DNA of 46,192 nt from Planctomycetia bacterium. Its GTDB lineage: Bacteria; Planctomycetota; Planctomycetia; Pirellulales; UBA7805. The stretch spans positions 1 through 46,192 of the forward strand of contig JAIOQB010000061.1 of NCBI GenBank assembly GCA_021413585.1, given 5' to 3'. The notes below the pieces were generated by a model. That model was given only the letters and a program-made list of their open reading frames with translations. It was not told the DNA's origin and made no database searches. Both the position numbers and the translations under genes were made by a program. Position 1 is the first letter of the stretch. Each line of letters opens with the position of its first letter. This document shows positions 25,190-34,121 of this stretch, in pieces.

Positions 25190-25756
25190 ATGTATTTCAA
25201 GCCTCGCCTGAAGTCCCTGTGGATCGCTGCTTTAGTAATTGTTGGCGCGCTGTGCGGGCAAGCGAGACTTGCGGCGGCCGCCGAGATGCCGGAGTTGCCG
25301 CACGCGGGGACCACGGGGCCGGGCGATCCGGCGACTTCGTTGGGTCTGGACGGTTCGCCCGCGCCGCCCCCCGGCTTGCAGTTCCAAATCGATACGACGC
25401 CGCTCTCGGGCTTTCCTGCATCCGGCTCGGCGCCGTTCGGCGAAGCGACGATGTCGCAGTGGAGCGAGTTCCAGCCGCAGCCGTTGCCGGTGCAGGAAGG
25501 AGCCGTTCTCTATCAGCAGGTCGCGTTGCCGGCGACCGCCGCCGCGGCAACCGCGTCCGCTCCGCTGGCACCGGGCACGCCGCGTGAGGTGGACTCGCCC
25601 GCTGCGTTGTGGCTGACGCTGGGGAGCATGGCCGCGGTGTTGCTGCTGGTGGTGGGCACGCTAGGGTTTCGCGCCTTTCAAGCATCGCAAGCGGCACGGC
25701 TGGCCCAGTACCAGGCCCGCGCGGCGATGCCGCGCACCCGGGCGCCGGGGGAGTAG
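25190..25756 (+). CDS. Exported protein with C-terminal membrane anchor, unknown function
   Basis: 188 residues from the ATG at 25190. A signal peptide covers about 1-27 (LKSLWIAALVIVGALCGQAR, then AAAAE). The middle is Pro/Gly/Ala-rich without a recognisable domain. A membrane helix lies at about 140-165 (LWLTLGSMAAVLLLVVGTLG), then a short basic tail. The frame stays open upstream to 24809, but the translated upstream part is Arg-rich and unlike protein, so I prefer 25190 although no clear ribosome site precedes it. The TAG stop lies inside a palindromic repeat (25752-25816). It could be a cell-surface spacer protein. The following protease gene also has a signal peptide. Confidence 0.6.
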   Translation: MYFKPRLKSLWIAALVIVGALCGQARLAAAAEMPELPHAGTTGPGDPATSLGLDGSPAPPPGLQFQIDTTPLSGFPASGSAPFGEATMSQWSEFQPQPLPVQEGAVLYQQVALPATAAAATASAPLAPGTPREVDSPAALWLTLGSMAAVLLLVVGTLGFRAFQASQAARLAQYQARAAMPRTRAPGE

Positions 25757-25816
25757 CGTTGGGTGCTTGCACCCACGTGTTTCCGAATATCCGTGGGTGC
25801 AAACACCCACGCTACT
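25752..25816. repeat. Palindromic repeat GTGGGTGcttGCACCCAC family, overlapping a stop codon
   Basis: Arms 25752-25775 and 25794-25816 are near-perfect reverse complements (AGTAGCGTTGGGTGCTTGCA against its partner ending CACCCACGCTACT). The TAG at 25754-25756 that ends the preceding gene is part of the left arm. 25817-26005 shows no gene. Confidence 0.8.
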
Positions 25817-26005
25817 GACTCTCCCGATGGCGCAAACCTTGCCGGCGTCTCGGTCTCGATTGCAGTGGCTTGCCTGCTCGAGTCGAAGAACATCCTGATG
25901 GACCCGGCTGAAACCGCGCGCACGTGCCGTGGGGCCGCTTTTTTCGTGCGACGGACCGCGACCACTGCTTTCCAAGAACGGGAAGCGCAGCTTTAGGTCG
26001 CCTGC

Positions 26006-27346
26006 TTGATCTGGTTCCGTCGCGGTATCCTTGCGCTGTTCGCTGGCTGCGCGCTCCTTGCGCTGTGCGGCCTGATGGCTGCGCGCCCGGCGCTGGCCGA
26101 TTGTCCTGGTGGCAATTGCCGCGCGCCGTTGATGCAGCAGCAGAATGGCGTGCTGACCCCCGTGGGGCTGCCCGGCTATCCGGCGCCGTACCCCGCCGCT
26201 TACCCGCCGGGTTATGCCCCTAGCGCGCCGAACTACGCCAGCGCCGGTCCGTTGGCGCTCGGCACACCGCCGGCCGCCGCTGGCGCGCAGCGGCCCCATC
26301 CGGCCGTGGCGCGGATCATCGCGGTCGATCGAGACGGCATGTCGCTCGGCTCGGGCACGCTGGTCTACGTGACCGACAAGCATGGGCTGGTCATCACCAA
26401 CTGGCACGTCGTGCGCGACGCGGTGGGGCCGATCGAAGCGGTGTTCCCCGACGGCTTTCACTCGCTCGGCACGGTGATCAAGGTCGACAAGGCGTGGGAC
26501 TTGGCGGCGATCGGCATCTGGAAGCCACCCGCGACGCCCGTGCAGCTTTCGCCTGTCGGTCCGCAACAGGGAGAGCCGCTGACAATCGCTGGCTATGGCG
26601 GCGGCAGCTATCGCGCGGCCACCGGCAGGCTGGCGGGACGATCGTCGCCGGGGGCCAATTACCCTTTGGAGTTTATTGAGTTGGGAGGCGTCGAAGCGCG
26701 GCAAGGAGATTCCGGTGGCCCGATCTTCAACCAGCGCGGCCAGATGGCGGGCGTGCTCTTCGGCGCCGGCAGCGGGATGACGCTGGGGAGCTACTGCGGA
26801 CGCGTGGGCATTTTTCTCTCCGACGTTACGCCGCTGATCGATAAGCAAAGCAGCGGTGGCGGGAGCGAGCTGATCGCCGCCAGCTCGGCTAGTAGTACTG
26901 CGGCTAGTAATACCGCGGCCAGCAATACCACTGCTTTAAGCAATGATGGTTGGCGAAGTGCCGGCGGAGCGGCCGTTGCCACGAACGTGGAACCCGGTCC
27001 TCCTCCCGACGCGCGGGCCATAGCAATCGACGGCCCAGCCCCCGCAATCGGCCGAGTCCGCTCGCCCCGCAGCGGAGCCCGTCCGGCGACGTACCCTCGC
27101 GACGTCGGCGGCGACCGCCTCGCCGCCAACGACCAGGCCGCGGCCATGGTCGACGCGCCGTGGAACAGCGGCAACCCGCGCGGCGCCGTAGCCGCCTCCG
27201 TCGCCGGCCGCGACGCGAAAGATTCGTCCATCCGCTGGGAAGACGTCGTAGGCCACAGCCGCGGCGAGCAAGCCAAAAGCATCCTGGCCGCCATCGGCGC
27301 GTTGGCCATTCTGCTAGCCACCACGAAAGTGCTGCTGGCCGCGTGA
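26006..27346 (+). CDS. Exported trypsin-like (S1) serine protease with C-terminal membrane helix
   Basis: 446 residues starting at TTG: a stop at 25994-25996 and the absence of another start before the signal sequence leave no alternative. The signal peptide covers about 1-31 (ILALFAGCALLALCGLMAA). A Pro/Tyr/Ala-rich stretch lies at 45-85. The protease domain spans about 98-275, with catalytic His134 (NWHVV), Asp165 (WDLAAI) and Ser236 (GDSGGP), so it should be active. A Ser/Ala/Thr-rich linker contains tandem AASNT-type units, and a final membrane helix lies at about 425-443 (ILAAIGALAILLATTKVLLA). It is therefore probably tethered with the protease outside. Substrate unknown. Confidence 0.9.
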   Translation: MIWFRRGILALFAGCALLALCGLMAARPALADCPGGNCRAPLMQQQNGVLTPVGLPGYPAPYPAAYPPGYAPSAPNYASAGPLALGTPPAAAGAQRPHPAVARIIAVDRDGMSLGSGTLVYVTDKHGLVITNWHVVRDAVGPIEAVFPDGFHSLGTVIKVDKAWDLAAIGIWKPPATPVQLSPVGPQQGEPLTIAGYGGGSYRAATGRLAGRSSPGANYPLEFIELGGVEARQGDSGGPIFNQRGQMAGVLFGAGSGMTLGSYCGRVGIFLSDVTPLIDKQSSGGGSELIAASSASSTAASNTAASNTTALSNDGWRSAGGAAVATNVEPGPPPDARAIAIDGPAPAIGRVRSPRSGARPATYPRDVGGDRLAANDQAAAMVDAPWNSGNPRGAVAASVAGRDAKDSSIRWEDVVGHSRGEQAKSILAAIGALAILLATTKVLLAA

Positions 27347-27364
27347 CGTCCGCACGTTTCGCGA

Positions 27365-27476
27365 GTTGGGGACTGTCGCGTTTCGCGCAGCGAACAATAG
27401 ATTCTGTCGCGCAGCGAAATAAGAGACGGTCCTTCTGCGTTCACGCCTGGGACCGACGAAGGGTACAGTCCCCAAC
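27365..27476. repeat. Inverted repeat GTTGGGGACTGT/ACAGTCCCCAAC with inner direct repeats
   Basis: The perfect 12-base arms are 27365-27376 and 27465-27476. Between them CGCAGCGAA occurs twice. A third GGGGACAGTCCCC palindrome lies at about 27537-27552. The 452-base gap 27347-27798 holds these repeats and no supported gene. Confidence 0.7.
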
Positions 27477-27798
27477 CCAGAAGCAGGCAGCGTTGTTGCC
27501 GCATGTGGCCGCTTTGTGAAGGAGAGTTTTTTCCAGGGGGACAGTCCCCGGCGGTCGCCGGCCCGTGCCCTTGGAGGTTCAAATCTCGCCCCGATATCGG
27601 TCCGCTGGTTTTTGACTATCGGACCTGGTTCATACGCCGGTTATGCATGTCGACCTGTGGCGAGATAGTCCAAGCGGCGACCACCCGTGATATCATAAAT
27701 CGCCATGAGGCTATTTTATGTCACGTCATACTTTAGGTGGCGGAGGATCGGCAATTACGCTACGGCTTGTCGAGTGCTCAGCGAGAAAATCAGAAAAT

Positions 27799-28356
27799 AT
27801 GAATGCCACCCTCAAGACAATTTCCAAACTGCTTCGGCCACCGGATTCGCCACGTGGCTTAATCCGAGGCTGGGATGTGGTAGAGCAAGAAATCGGACTT
27901 GCGCTGCCAAATGACTACAAAGCGTTTATCGACCTCTATGGAACCGGGCAGGTGTCGAGTGCCGCGGGCTGGGCAGTTATTTGGAATTTCCGGGACTCGT
28001 CTTTCTGGTGGGAGGGCTCGTTGTCGGATAGGTTGACGGAGCGCTATAGCGCCACTGATTCCTATCGCCAGTCGAACGAGACTGAGTGGCCGTGTCCATA
28101 TCCGATCTACCCTGAGCCCCGGGGACTTTTGCCGTTCGGTAGTGTGGTCGATGTCCAAAACCTGAACTGGCTCACCGTCGGGCGGGCGAACAGATGGGAT
28201 GTCGTATACTTCGACTTCGACGGGTCAGAGTTCACGCGGTTGGAGGGCGACTCGTTCTGTCGATGCCTACTCAAGATGCTGCGTCAGGAATACGAAGGCA
28301 CCGAACGGCTGTCTTCGCTCAAACCACCATTCGAGTTCACTGAAATACGTGGGTAA
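27799..28356 (+). CDS. SMI1/KNR4 (SUKH) family protein, possible immunity protein
   Basis: 185 residues from the ATG at 27799; a longer frame upstream has no protein-like signal. The SUKH pattern is visible: GWDVVEQEIGLALPNDYKAF, LYGTGQVSSAAGW, then RGLLPFGSVVDVQNLNWLT and WDVVYFDFDGSEFTRLEGDS. SUKH proteins are common as immunity proteins against polymorphic toxins but also occur in other roles. No toxin gene is within this window. The base composition is lower in GC than its neighbours, which fits a mobile gene. It is convergent with the next gene. Confidence 0.75.
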   Translation: MNATLKTISKLLRPPDSPRGLIRGWDVVEQEIGLALPNDYKAFIDLYGTGQVSSAAGWAVIWNFRDSSFWWEGSLSDRLTERYSATDSYRQSNETEWPCPYPIYPEPRGLLPFGSVVDVQNLNWLTVGRANRWDVVYFDFDGSEFTRLEGDSFCRCLLKMLRQEYEGTERLSSLKPPFEFTEIRG

Positions 28357-28395
28357 CCTGCGCCGATTGTCCTAGGTTAAACTCCGCAGCGTTGA

Positions 28396-28445
28396 CGGGT
28401 GCCTGGGGTTGAACGAAGCGCAGCGAAGTGAAACCCCAGCGGGTG
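28396..28445. repeat. Hairpin repeat TGGGGTT...AACCCCA with GAAGCGCAGCGAAG
   Basis: GGGTGCCTGGGGTTGAACGA and the following GTGAAACCCCAGC form a stem around an AGCGCAGCGAAG loop, between the convergent genes ending at 28356 and 28495. Confidence 0.55.
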
Positions 28446-28494
28446 GAGTTGGGTTGGCTAAGTCCGGAGCACGGTCGTGCAAAGACTAGCACCG

Positions 28495-29094
28495 TCAACA
28501 ACAACCCCCGTCGAGCCAGTTCTCGCTCACCTTATCACGCCACCAGGACGGTGGCGTCGAAATTTCTACATGCTTGGAGAAGTGCATGCCGTCCGTCTCG
28601 CAGTAAACCGCAAAGACAGTTCCTGAAGGATGAAAATTGACATCAACCTTCCCACCGCACCAAGGGCAAGCGAATCGGTCCACAACATCCCGAGAACCGC
28701 CGGATTCAATCGTATGAACGAGCTTGTCAACTTTCGCAAATTTTTTTCGCTCGGCCGCTCTCGTTTCCACCGTGGAAATGGTCTCAATCTTAAACGCAAA
28801 TGTGTCGGAGTCGGGCGAATAACGAAGGGATGCGTTATATTGGTCTTTGCAAAGTGTCGTGCCAAGACGTGCGACCTCCAGTTCAACGACGAAATCGTAC
28901 TTGACCAAACTTAACGGCCCCGTAAAGCGGTCTTCGTTAAAGGCCGCACGGACTGAACCAATTGCGTCTGCAGTTTGATACTCCTGATGAGACACCAGCG
29001 TATCTTCAAGAAACGACCTCAGCTTTTGAAGCCACTGGTCAGTAGCCAAGCGGCGATGAAACGGCGTGGCAAATTGAGACGCTAGGTGTATCAT
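28495..29094 (-). CDS. Unrecognised protein with CPWCGG zinc-ribbon-like motif
   Basis: 199 residues. I do not recognise the family. The N-terminal two-thirds is mixed alpha/beta (WLQKLRSFLEDTLVSHQEYQ, GPLSLVKYDFVVELEVARL). The C-terminal third carries CPWCGGKVDVNFHPSG and a later YCETDGMHF, a possible zinc knuckle pair, and ends in WLDGGCC. AT content is higher than in the surrounding genes, as in both neighbours. It sits between an SMI1/KNR4 gene and an Imm10-like gene, which suggests a defence or toxin-immunity context, but no toxin motif is seen. The start ATG at 29094 gives the full-length frame. Confidence 0.6.
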   Translation of the reverse strand: MIHLASQFATPFHRRLATDQWLQKLRSFLEDTLVSHQEYQTADAIGSVRAAFNEDRFTGPLSLVKYDFVVELEVARLGTTLCKDQYNASLRYSPDSDTFAFKIETISTVETRAAERKKFAKVDKLVHTIESGGSRDVVDRFACPWCGGKVDVNFHPSGTVFAVYCETDGMHFSKHVEISTPPSWWRDKVSENWLDGGCC

Positions 29095-29273
29095 ACAATC
29101 AAGTATGCGTGAGTCATTTCACCGGTGTCAACTGCCGGTCAGACGTAACTATCCTACTGCTTCAGCAAGCAACAACTCTGCTGCGGAGGGCTCTAAATCG
29201 CACCTCAGGTGGTGTGAGCGATGCAGAGATGTAGCGTACGCGAAGCGTGCCAACTTGGGCCGATTGTTTGTTT

Positions 29274-29290
29274 GGTATGCTTCGCATACC
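29274..29290 (+). promoter_or_regulatory. Perfect hairpin covering a candidate start codon
   Basis: GGTATGC TTC GCATACC: 7-base perfect arms with a 3-base loop. The ATG at 29277 lies in the left arm, so a transcript folded here could hide the start. If translation begins at 29316 instead, the hairpin is in the leader. Confidence 0.35.
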
Positions 29291-29654
29291 CTACGAGCTT
29301 ATAAGAGACGCGGAAATGCACCTATCTGCAGATGTTGTCTACGCCGAACCTCGAGAAGATGATTACCCGAATAGCGTCGGTTTTCGCGACACGGCAGCAG
29401 GCTACTGCGTCATCTTCTCCAGGTTTTCCGACATCACCCCCGACCGGGGCACGATTAACGTCATGGTCAGGGACCAGATCCATGCGGAGACGGCCACCGT
29501 GACGTTGGAGCTCAGCCGCTTGCGATGCCATGTGCGGCTTGACAAAAAGGCTGCGTCGGAACTGCTCGGCGTTCGCGAGTATGCAATCGATTTTCGCACC
29601 GACGACACAACCTATCGAGAGATAGTCACGCTACTTCGCGTGATCTTCGAGTGA
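29277..29654 (+). CDS. Imm10-like immunity family protein
   Basis: 125 residues from the ATG at 29277, or 112 from the ATG at 29316, where the family-like part begins (MHLSADVVYAEPREDDYPN). The order of features resembles immunity protein Imm10: a VGFRDT strand, YCVIFSRF, then VMVRDQIHAETATVTLELSR and a final ITLLRVIFE-like helix (here EIVTLLRVIF). Imm10 proteins neutralise polymorphic toxins. No toxin is next to it, so it would be an orphan immunity gene or a remnant of an array. The family call rests on my reading of the pattern only. Confidence 0.5.
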   Translation: MLRIPYELIRDAEMHLSADVVYAEPREDDYPNSVGFRDTAAGYCVIFSRFSDITPDRGTINVMVRDQIHAETATVTLELSRLRCHVRLDKKAASELLGVREYAIDFRTDDTTYREIVTLLRVIFE

Positions 29655-29752
29655 TTGCCCGGGCTTACTGTGATTGAGTAAGCAGGGCAAGCGTTCCTAC
29701 AGGACGCCGACGAAATAGACGTTCAACACTGCCCAGCGATAAATCGCTGGGC
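29655..29752. repeat. Two hairpins downstream of the Imm10-like gene
   Basis: 29655-29690 is an imperfect stem (TTGCCC...CTTACT pairing with AGTAAG...GGGCAA) directly after the stop and a possible terminator, though no T-run follows. 29731-29752 is a perfect GCCCAGCGA/TCGCTGGGC stem of dispersed-repeat type. The 348-base gap 29655-30002 holds no gene. Confidence 0.55.
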
Positions 29753-30002
29753 TACTGCCGGACGTCCCTACGAGGCGTGCGAAGCATCCCATGTCTACCG
29801 GTGAAAAAAGCAGGAGCTTCAAGCTAGCACTGCTATCAACCGCACCTTCCCCCGTGAACCTCTGTTGCCTCAATTCTCTGGTCGCTGGTACTCTACCGCG
29901 GATTGCACCAGCGGCGGATCGCGGCTGGGCGCGGTGGTGTCGCCAGCAGGATGCACGGGCACCACGCGGTGTCTCTGCATTCTTATGTCGCGCAAGGTGA
30001 TC

Positions 30003-33000
30003 ATGATGATCCACAGCGAACGTCCGGCCCCGCGGCAATCTCGCCGCATCGTATTCGCCCTGCTGTTGCTAGCCATGGCGTGGCTGCTGGCGGCGCCTTC
30101 GTCGCCGTTCGGCCCATCATCCGCCATGGCCGCTGAGCCGCAATGGATTTGGGCACCCGGGCGAACGCTCGACAATAAGCCAGCCGGAAGCTGTTATTTT
30201 CGCAAACGCTTCTCGGGCGATCACGTGCGCGGCGCGAAGATCGAAATCACTTGCGACGAAAACTACATCCTGTTCGTCAACGGCCTGAAGATCGGCGCGG
30301 GTGAAAACTGGAAGTCGCTCGATTCGTACGACATCGGCCCGTATCTCACGCCGGGCGAAAACGTCGTGGCCATCGCGGCGCAAAAGGGGCAAGCCGGCGC
30401 CGCGGGGATCGCCGCCCGGCTGACGATCGAACGGCCCGATGCTCCGGCCGAAGTGCTGGTCACCGGCCCGACGTGGAAAACAAGCCTCGAAAAACAAGCG
30501 GGCTGGAGCCACGCGGCGTACGACGATTCGCAATGGACAGCTCCAAAGTTGCTCGGCACGTTGGGAATCGCCGCCCCGTGGCGCGATCAAGTGCAGGCGG
30601 CCAAGGTCGGCGGCCGGTCGCGGTTCCAGGTGACGCGAGAGTTCCGCGTGGAATGGGTGGTTCCCCCCGCCACCACCGGTTCGCTGCTGACGATGACGTT
30701 CAACGAGTTCGGCCACATTCTGGCTTCGCGCGAGAATGGCCCGCTGCTGCTGATGCGCGATACCGACGGCGACGGCGTGCCGGAAACCGTCAGCACCTAC
30801 TGCGACAAGGTGAAGAACTGCCAGGGGATTCTGGCCCTTAATGGCGACGTATACGTCACGGCCGACGGCCCAGACGGCGCGGCGCTGTATCGCCTGATCG
30901 ACAAGGATCGCGACGGCAAAGTGGACGAGATCAAGCCGCTGATCAAGTTCACAGGCCACATGGAAGAGCACGGCCCTCACGCCGTGAAGCTGGGGCCTGA
31001 CGGCCTGATCTACGTAATGCTCGGCAACCTGACGAAGCTCGCCCAGCCGCCGCGCGCGGACGGCCCGTATTCTAACTACTACGAGGGAGACCTCGTCCAG
31101 CCGCGGTATGAAGATCCCAAGGGTTTTGCGATGGGAGTGAAAGCGCCCGGCGGCTCGATCGTGCGGACCGACATCGACGGTTCGTTCGTGGAGTACTTTG
31201 TCGGCGGCTTGCGCAATTGCTACGGGATGGCGTTCCATCCGCAGGGGGATTTGCTGACCGACGATTCCGACATGGAATCGGACGAGGGGTTCCCCTGGTA
31301 TCGCCCCACGCGAGTTTGCCACGCGGCGGCCGGCGCGGAGTTCGGCTGGCGGAGTGGCTGGGCCAAATGGCCCGACTATTATCACGACAGCCTGCCAGCC
31401 GCGGTCGATACCGGGCCCGGTTCGCCCACCGGCATGGTGGTCTACGATCACGTCATGTTCCCCACGCGGTACCACCGCACGATGTTCGTCGGCGATTGGA
31501 GCCAGGGGCAGATTCTGGCCGTGTCGCTCAATCCCAACGGCGCCAGCTACGGTGGCAAATCGAGTGTGTTCATCGAAGGAAGCCCGCTCAACGTGACGGG
31601 GCTGGATGTCGGCCCCGACGGCTGGCTGTACTTCTGCACGGGAGGCCGCGGGTCGGAAGGGGGGATCTACCGCGTCGTCTGGATGGGCAAGGTGCCGCCC
31701 GAGGTGACGTCGCTGGGAACGGGGCTGACTGCCGCGCTCAAGCAGCCGCAGATCGACTCCGCGTATTGCCGCCAGCAGATTGCCGCGATCAAGAAACAAC
31801 TCGGCCCGGCCTGGGATAAGGAATTGCCGCTGGCCGCGTCGAATCGCCGTTTGCCGATCGAGCAGCGCACGCGGGCACTGGACCTGATGCAACTCTTCGG
31901 GCCATTTCCCAACTCGGCCGCGCTGGTGGAACTGTCGCGCGATCGCGAAGGGCCGATGCGGGCCAAGGTGGCGATGCTGATGGGGCTGCACAGCGATCCT
32001 CAGACCGGGGCCCGGCTGGCGGAGATGCTGGCCGATCCGAACCCTGCCGTGCAGCGGAACGTGTGCGAGGCGCTGATTCGCAGCGCCGCTCAGCCGCCGG
32101 TGGCCAAGGTGCTGCCGGTGCTGGCGTCGCCCGATCGGTTTGTGGCGTACGCGGCGCGGAAACTGCTCGAGCGGATGCCGCGCGACACCTGGCAGCAGCA
32201 GGTGCTGGACGCCACCAAGCCGCGGATTTTCCTGGTCGGCGCCACGGCCATGATGTCCACCGGCGCCGATCCGGCCACCTGCCGGCTGGTGATCGACCAT
32301 TGCCGAAAGTTGACCAAAGGATTCCTCACCGATGAAGACTTCATCGACCTGCTGCGAGTCTGCCAGTTGGCGATCATCAAGGGGGAATTCAAACCGGCCG
32401 ATCTGGACGACCTGTCGCGCACCGTCGCGGCCGAATATCCGTCCGGCGATCCGAAAATGAATCGCGAGTTGATCCGCTTGTTGGCTTACATGGAGTCGCC
32501 GTACGCGGCGCCGAGAATCGTCGAGCAGATGACGACGAATCCCGACATCACGGAGCGGATGCAACTGGCGATGCACTCGTCGCATTTCGTCAGCGCCTGG
32601 AACACGCAGCAGCGGATGGCGGTGCTGGAGTTCTTTGAGCAAGCCCGACTGACGACGCGCGGCGCCGCCTACGGCCGCTATCTCGACCGCGTGACGCGCG
32701 AGTTCGTGGCCCAGATGACGGACGACGAGCGGAAGCTGATTTTGGCCCGCGGGACGAAGTGGACCGGCGCGGCGCTGGGCGCCGTGGCCAAATTGCCCAA
32801 GGATCTCGATCCGGCCACGCTGAAGCAACTGACGACGCTCGACGAGCGGCTGATCAAAGACAAAACCGAAGCGGGCACGCGGCTGCGGATAGGCATCGCG
32901 GCGATTCTGGCCCGCAGCGGCAAGCCCGAGGCGATGGCCTACTTGCGGGAAGTGTTCGAGAAAGAGCCGGAACGCCGCAGCGTGCTGGCGATGGGTTTGG

Positions 33001-33851
33001 CCCAGCAGCCCGACGGCGAGAACTGGCCGCTGCTGGTTCGTTCGCTGCCGGTGGTGCAGGGTTCGATCGCCACGGCCGTGATGCAGAAGCTGGTCGACGT
33101 CGATCAGAAACCGGACAAGCCGGAGGCGTATCGCCAGCTCATCCTGCTGAATCTCAAGGCGACCGAAGACGACGGCCGCGCGGCGGCGATTGCCTTGTTG
33201 AGCAAATGGACCGAGGGGACGGAAGGCCGCCCCGCCGAGGACAAGCAGGCGTCGATCAAGGAGTGGCAGCAGTGGTTCGCCAAAAAGTATCCGGGCGAGC
33301 CGGAGGCGACGCTGCCGAAGACCGACGCCAGCGACAAGTACACGCTCGAGCAGCTTCAGAAGTTCCTGGGGGAGAGCGAAGGGGCCAGTGGCGATCGGCA
33401 GCGCGGAGCGGCGGTGTTTGCCAAGGCCCGCTGCGCGTCGTGCCACCGCTTTGGCGGGCAAGGGGAGTCGCTCGGGCCGGAGTTGACCACCGTCACGCGG
33501 CGATTCCAGCAGCGTGAGATTCTGGAATCGATCCTGTTCCCGTCGCAGGTGATTTCCAGCCAGTACGCCACCAAGATCGTCACCACGACTGATGGGCACA
33601 CCTACACCGGCATCGTGGGAACCGACCCGGACGGCGACCTGGTGGTGCTGCAAATCAGCGGCGACAAGGTCCGCGTGCCGAAGGACCAGGTGCAGGAGAC
33701 GACGGTGAGCAAGGTTTCGACCATGCCCAGCGGGCTGCTCAATACGCTCAGCCTGGCCGAAATTGCCGACCTGATGGCATATCTCGGCGCCCCGCCGCCG
33801 GAAAACCTGACCCGCCGTCCGCAAGGTGAGCCCACCCCGCGCGCCCAGTAG
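30003..33851 (+). CDS. Large exported PVC-type CxxCH cytochrome protein with propeller and HEAT-like repeats
   Basis: 1282 residues from the ATG at 30003 (or 30006, with AAGGTG upstream). A signal peptide covers about 1-42. Residues about 45-190 are a jelly-roll-like domain (YFRKRFSGDHVRGAKIEITC, ILFVNGLKIGAGENWKSLD). About 210-560 is the PVC-type dehydrogenase-like beta-propeller (MRDTDGDGVPETVSTYCDKV, HGPHAVKLGPDGLIYVMLGN, FVGGLRNCYGMAFHPQGDLL). About 590-1090 is helical, HEAT-like. About 1125-1270 is a c-type cytochrome domain with Cys1144, Cys1147 and His1148 (CASCH) and a later Met candidate. Such proteins are typical of planctomycetes and are thought to oxidise sugars or alcohols outside the cytoplasm; the electron acceptor is unknown. 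Confidence 0.93.
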   Translation: MMIHSERPAPRQSRRIVFALLLLAMAWLLAAPSSPFGPSSAMAAEPQWIWAPGRTLDNKPAGSCYFRKRFSGDHVRGAKIEITCDENYILFVNGLKIGAGENWKSLDSYDIGPYLTPGENVVAIAAQKGQAGAAGIAARLTIERPDAPAEVLVTGPTWKTSLEKQAGWSHAAYDDSQWTAPKLLGTLGIAAPWRDQVQAAKVGGRSRFQVTREFRVEWVVPPATTGSLLTMTFNEFGHILASRENGPLLLMRDTDGDGVPETVSTYCDKVKNCQGILALNGDVYVTADGPDGAALYRLIDKDRDGKVDEIKPLIKFTGHMEEHGPHAVKLGPDGLIYVMLGNLTKLAQPPRADGPYSNYYEGDLVQPRYEDPKGFAMGVKAPGGSIVRTDIDGSFVEYFVGGLRNCYGMAFHPQGDLLTDDSDMESDEGFPWYRPTRVCHAAAGAEFGWRSGWAKWPDYYHDSLPAAVDTGPGSPTGMVVYDHVMFPTRYHRTMFVGDWSQGQILAVSLNPNGASYGGKSSVFIEGSPLNVTGLDVGPDGWLYFCTGGRGSEGGIYRVVWMGKVPPEVTSLGTGLTAALKQPQIDSAYCRQQIAAIKKQLGPAWDKELPLAASNRRLPIEQRTRALDLMQLFGPFPNSAALVELSRDREGPMRAKVAMLMGLHSDPQTGARLAEMLADPNPAVQRNVCEALIRSAAQPPVAKVLPVLASPDRFVAYAARKLLERMPRDTWQQQVLDATKPRIFLVGATAMMSTGADPATCRLVIDHCRKLTKGFLTDEDFIDLLRVCQLAIIKGEFKPADLDDLSRTVAAEYPSGDPKMNRELIRLLAYMESPYAAPRIVEQMTTNPDITERMQLAMHSSHFVSAWNTQQRMAVLEFFEQARLTTRGAAYGRYLDRVTREFVAQMTDDERKLILARGTKWTGAALGAVAKLPKDLDPATLKQLTTLDERLIKDKTEAGTRLRIGIAAILARSGKPEAMAYLREVFEKEPERRSVLAMGLAQQPDGENWPLLVRSLPVVQGSIATAVMQKLVDVDQKPDKPEAYRQLILLNLKATEDDGRAAAIALLSKWTEGTEGRPAEDKQASIKEWQQWFAKKYPGEPEATLPKTDASDKYTLEQLQKFLGESEGASGDRQRGAAVFAKARCASCHRFGGQGESLGPELTTVTRRFQQREILESILFPSQVISSQYATKIVTTTDGHTYTGIVGTDPDGDLVVLQISGDKVRVPKDQVQETTVSKVSTMPSGLLNTLSLAEIADLMAYLGAPPPENLTRRPQGEPTPRAQ

Positions 33852-33866
33852 GCGAATCATAGTACC

Positions 33867-33967
33867 CATCACGCTCCGCGTGATGCCTTCTACATGCCTC
33901 AGAGTGCGAATCCGCGCGCCAAAGCAGCCATGCACGGCACCCCGGAAGCCTCACGCGGAGCGTGAGG
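33867..33967. repeat. Inverted pair of CATCACGCtccGCGTGATG hairpins
   Basis: CATCACGCTCCGCGTGATG (33867-33885) and CCTCACGCGGAGCGTGAGG (33949-33967) are related hairpins in opposite orientation, between the cytochrome and HTTM genes. The rest of the 270-base gap shows no gene. Confidence 0.7.
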
Positions 33968-34121
33968 GGTCCTATTCCTCCCTATCCGGAAGTCCCCCAA
34001 GGAGGGTCGAGCGTAGCCCCACGCCGCCATGATATAATCCGTTTTTATGCCGCCGGCGCAATTCAGCGTTGCCGGTGGACGACGGATGTAATTCAGCGCA
34101 CGAAAACGGCAGGCACCTGGG

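Noticed and set aside
27560-27600. GGAGGTTCAAATCTCGCCCC resembling a tRNA T-arm and 3' end
   Set aside because: The T-stem does not pair (GGAGG against CTCGC) and no D-arm or anticodon arm with a U33 loop lies upstream.
30117-33935. A 1272-residue open frame antisense to the large cytochrome protein gene
   Set aside because: It mirrors a GC-rich gene; its translation is Arg/His/Gln-rich without domains, while the plus-strand frame has clear family motifs.
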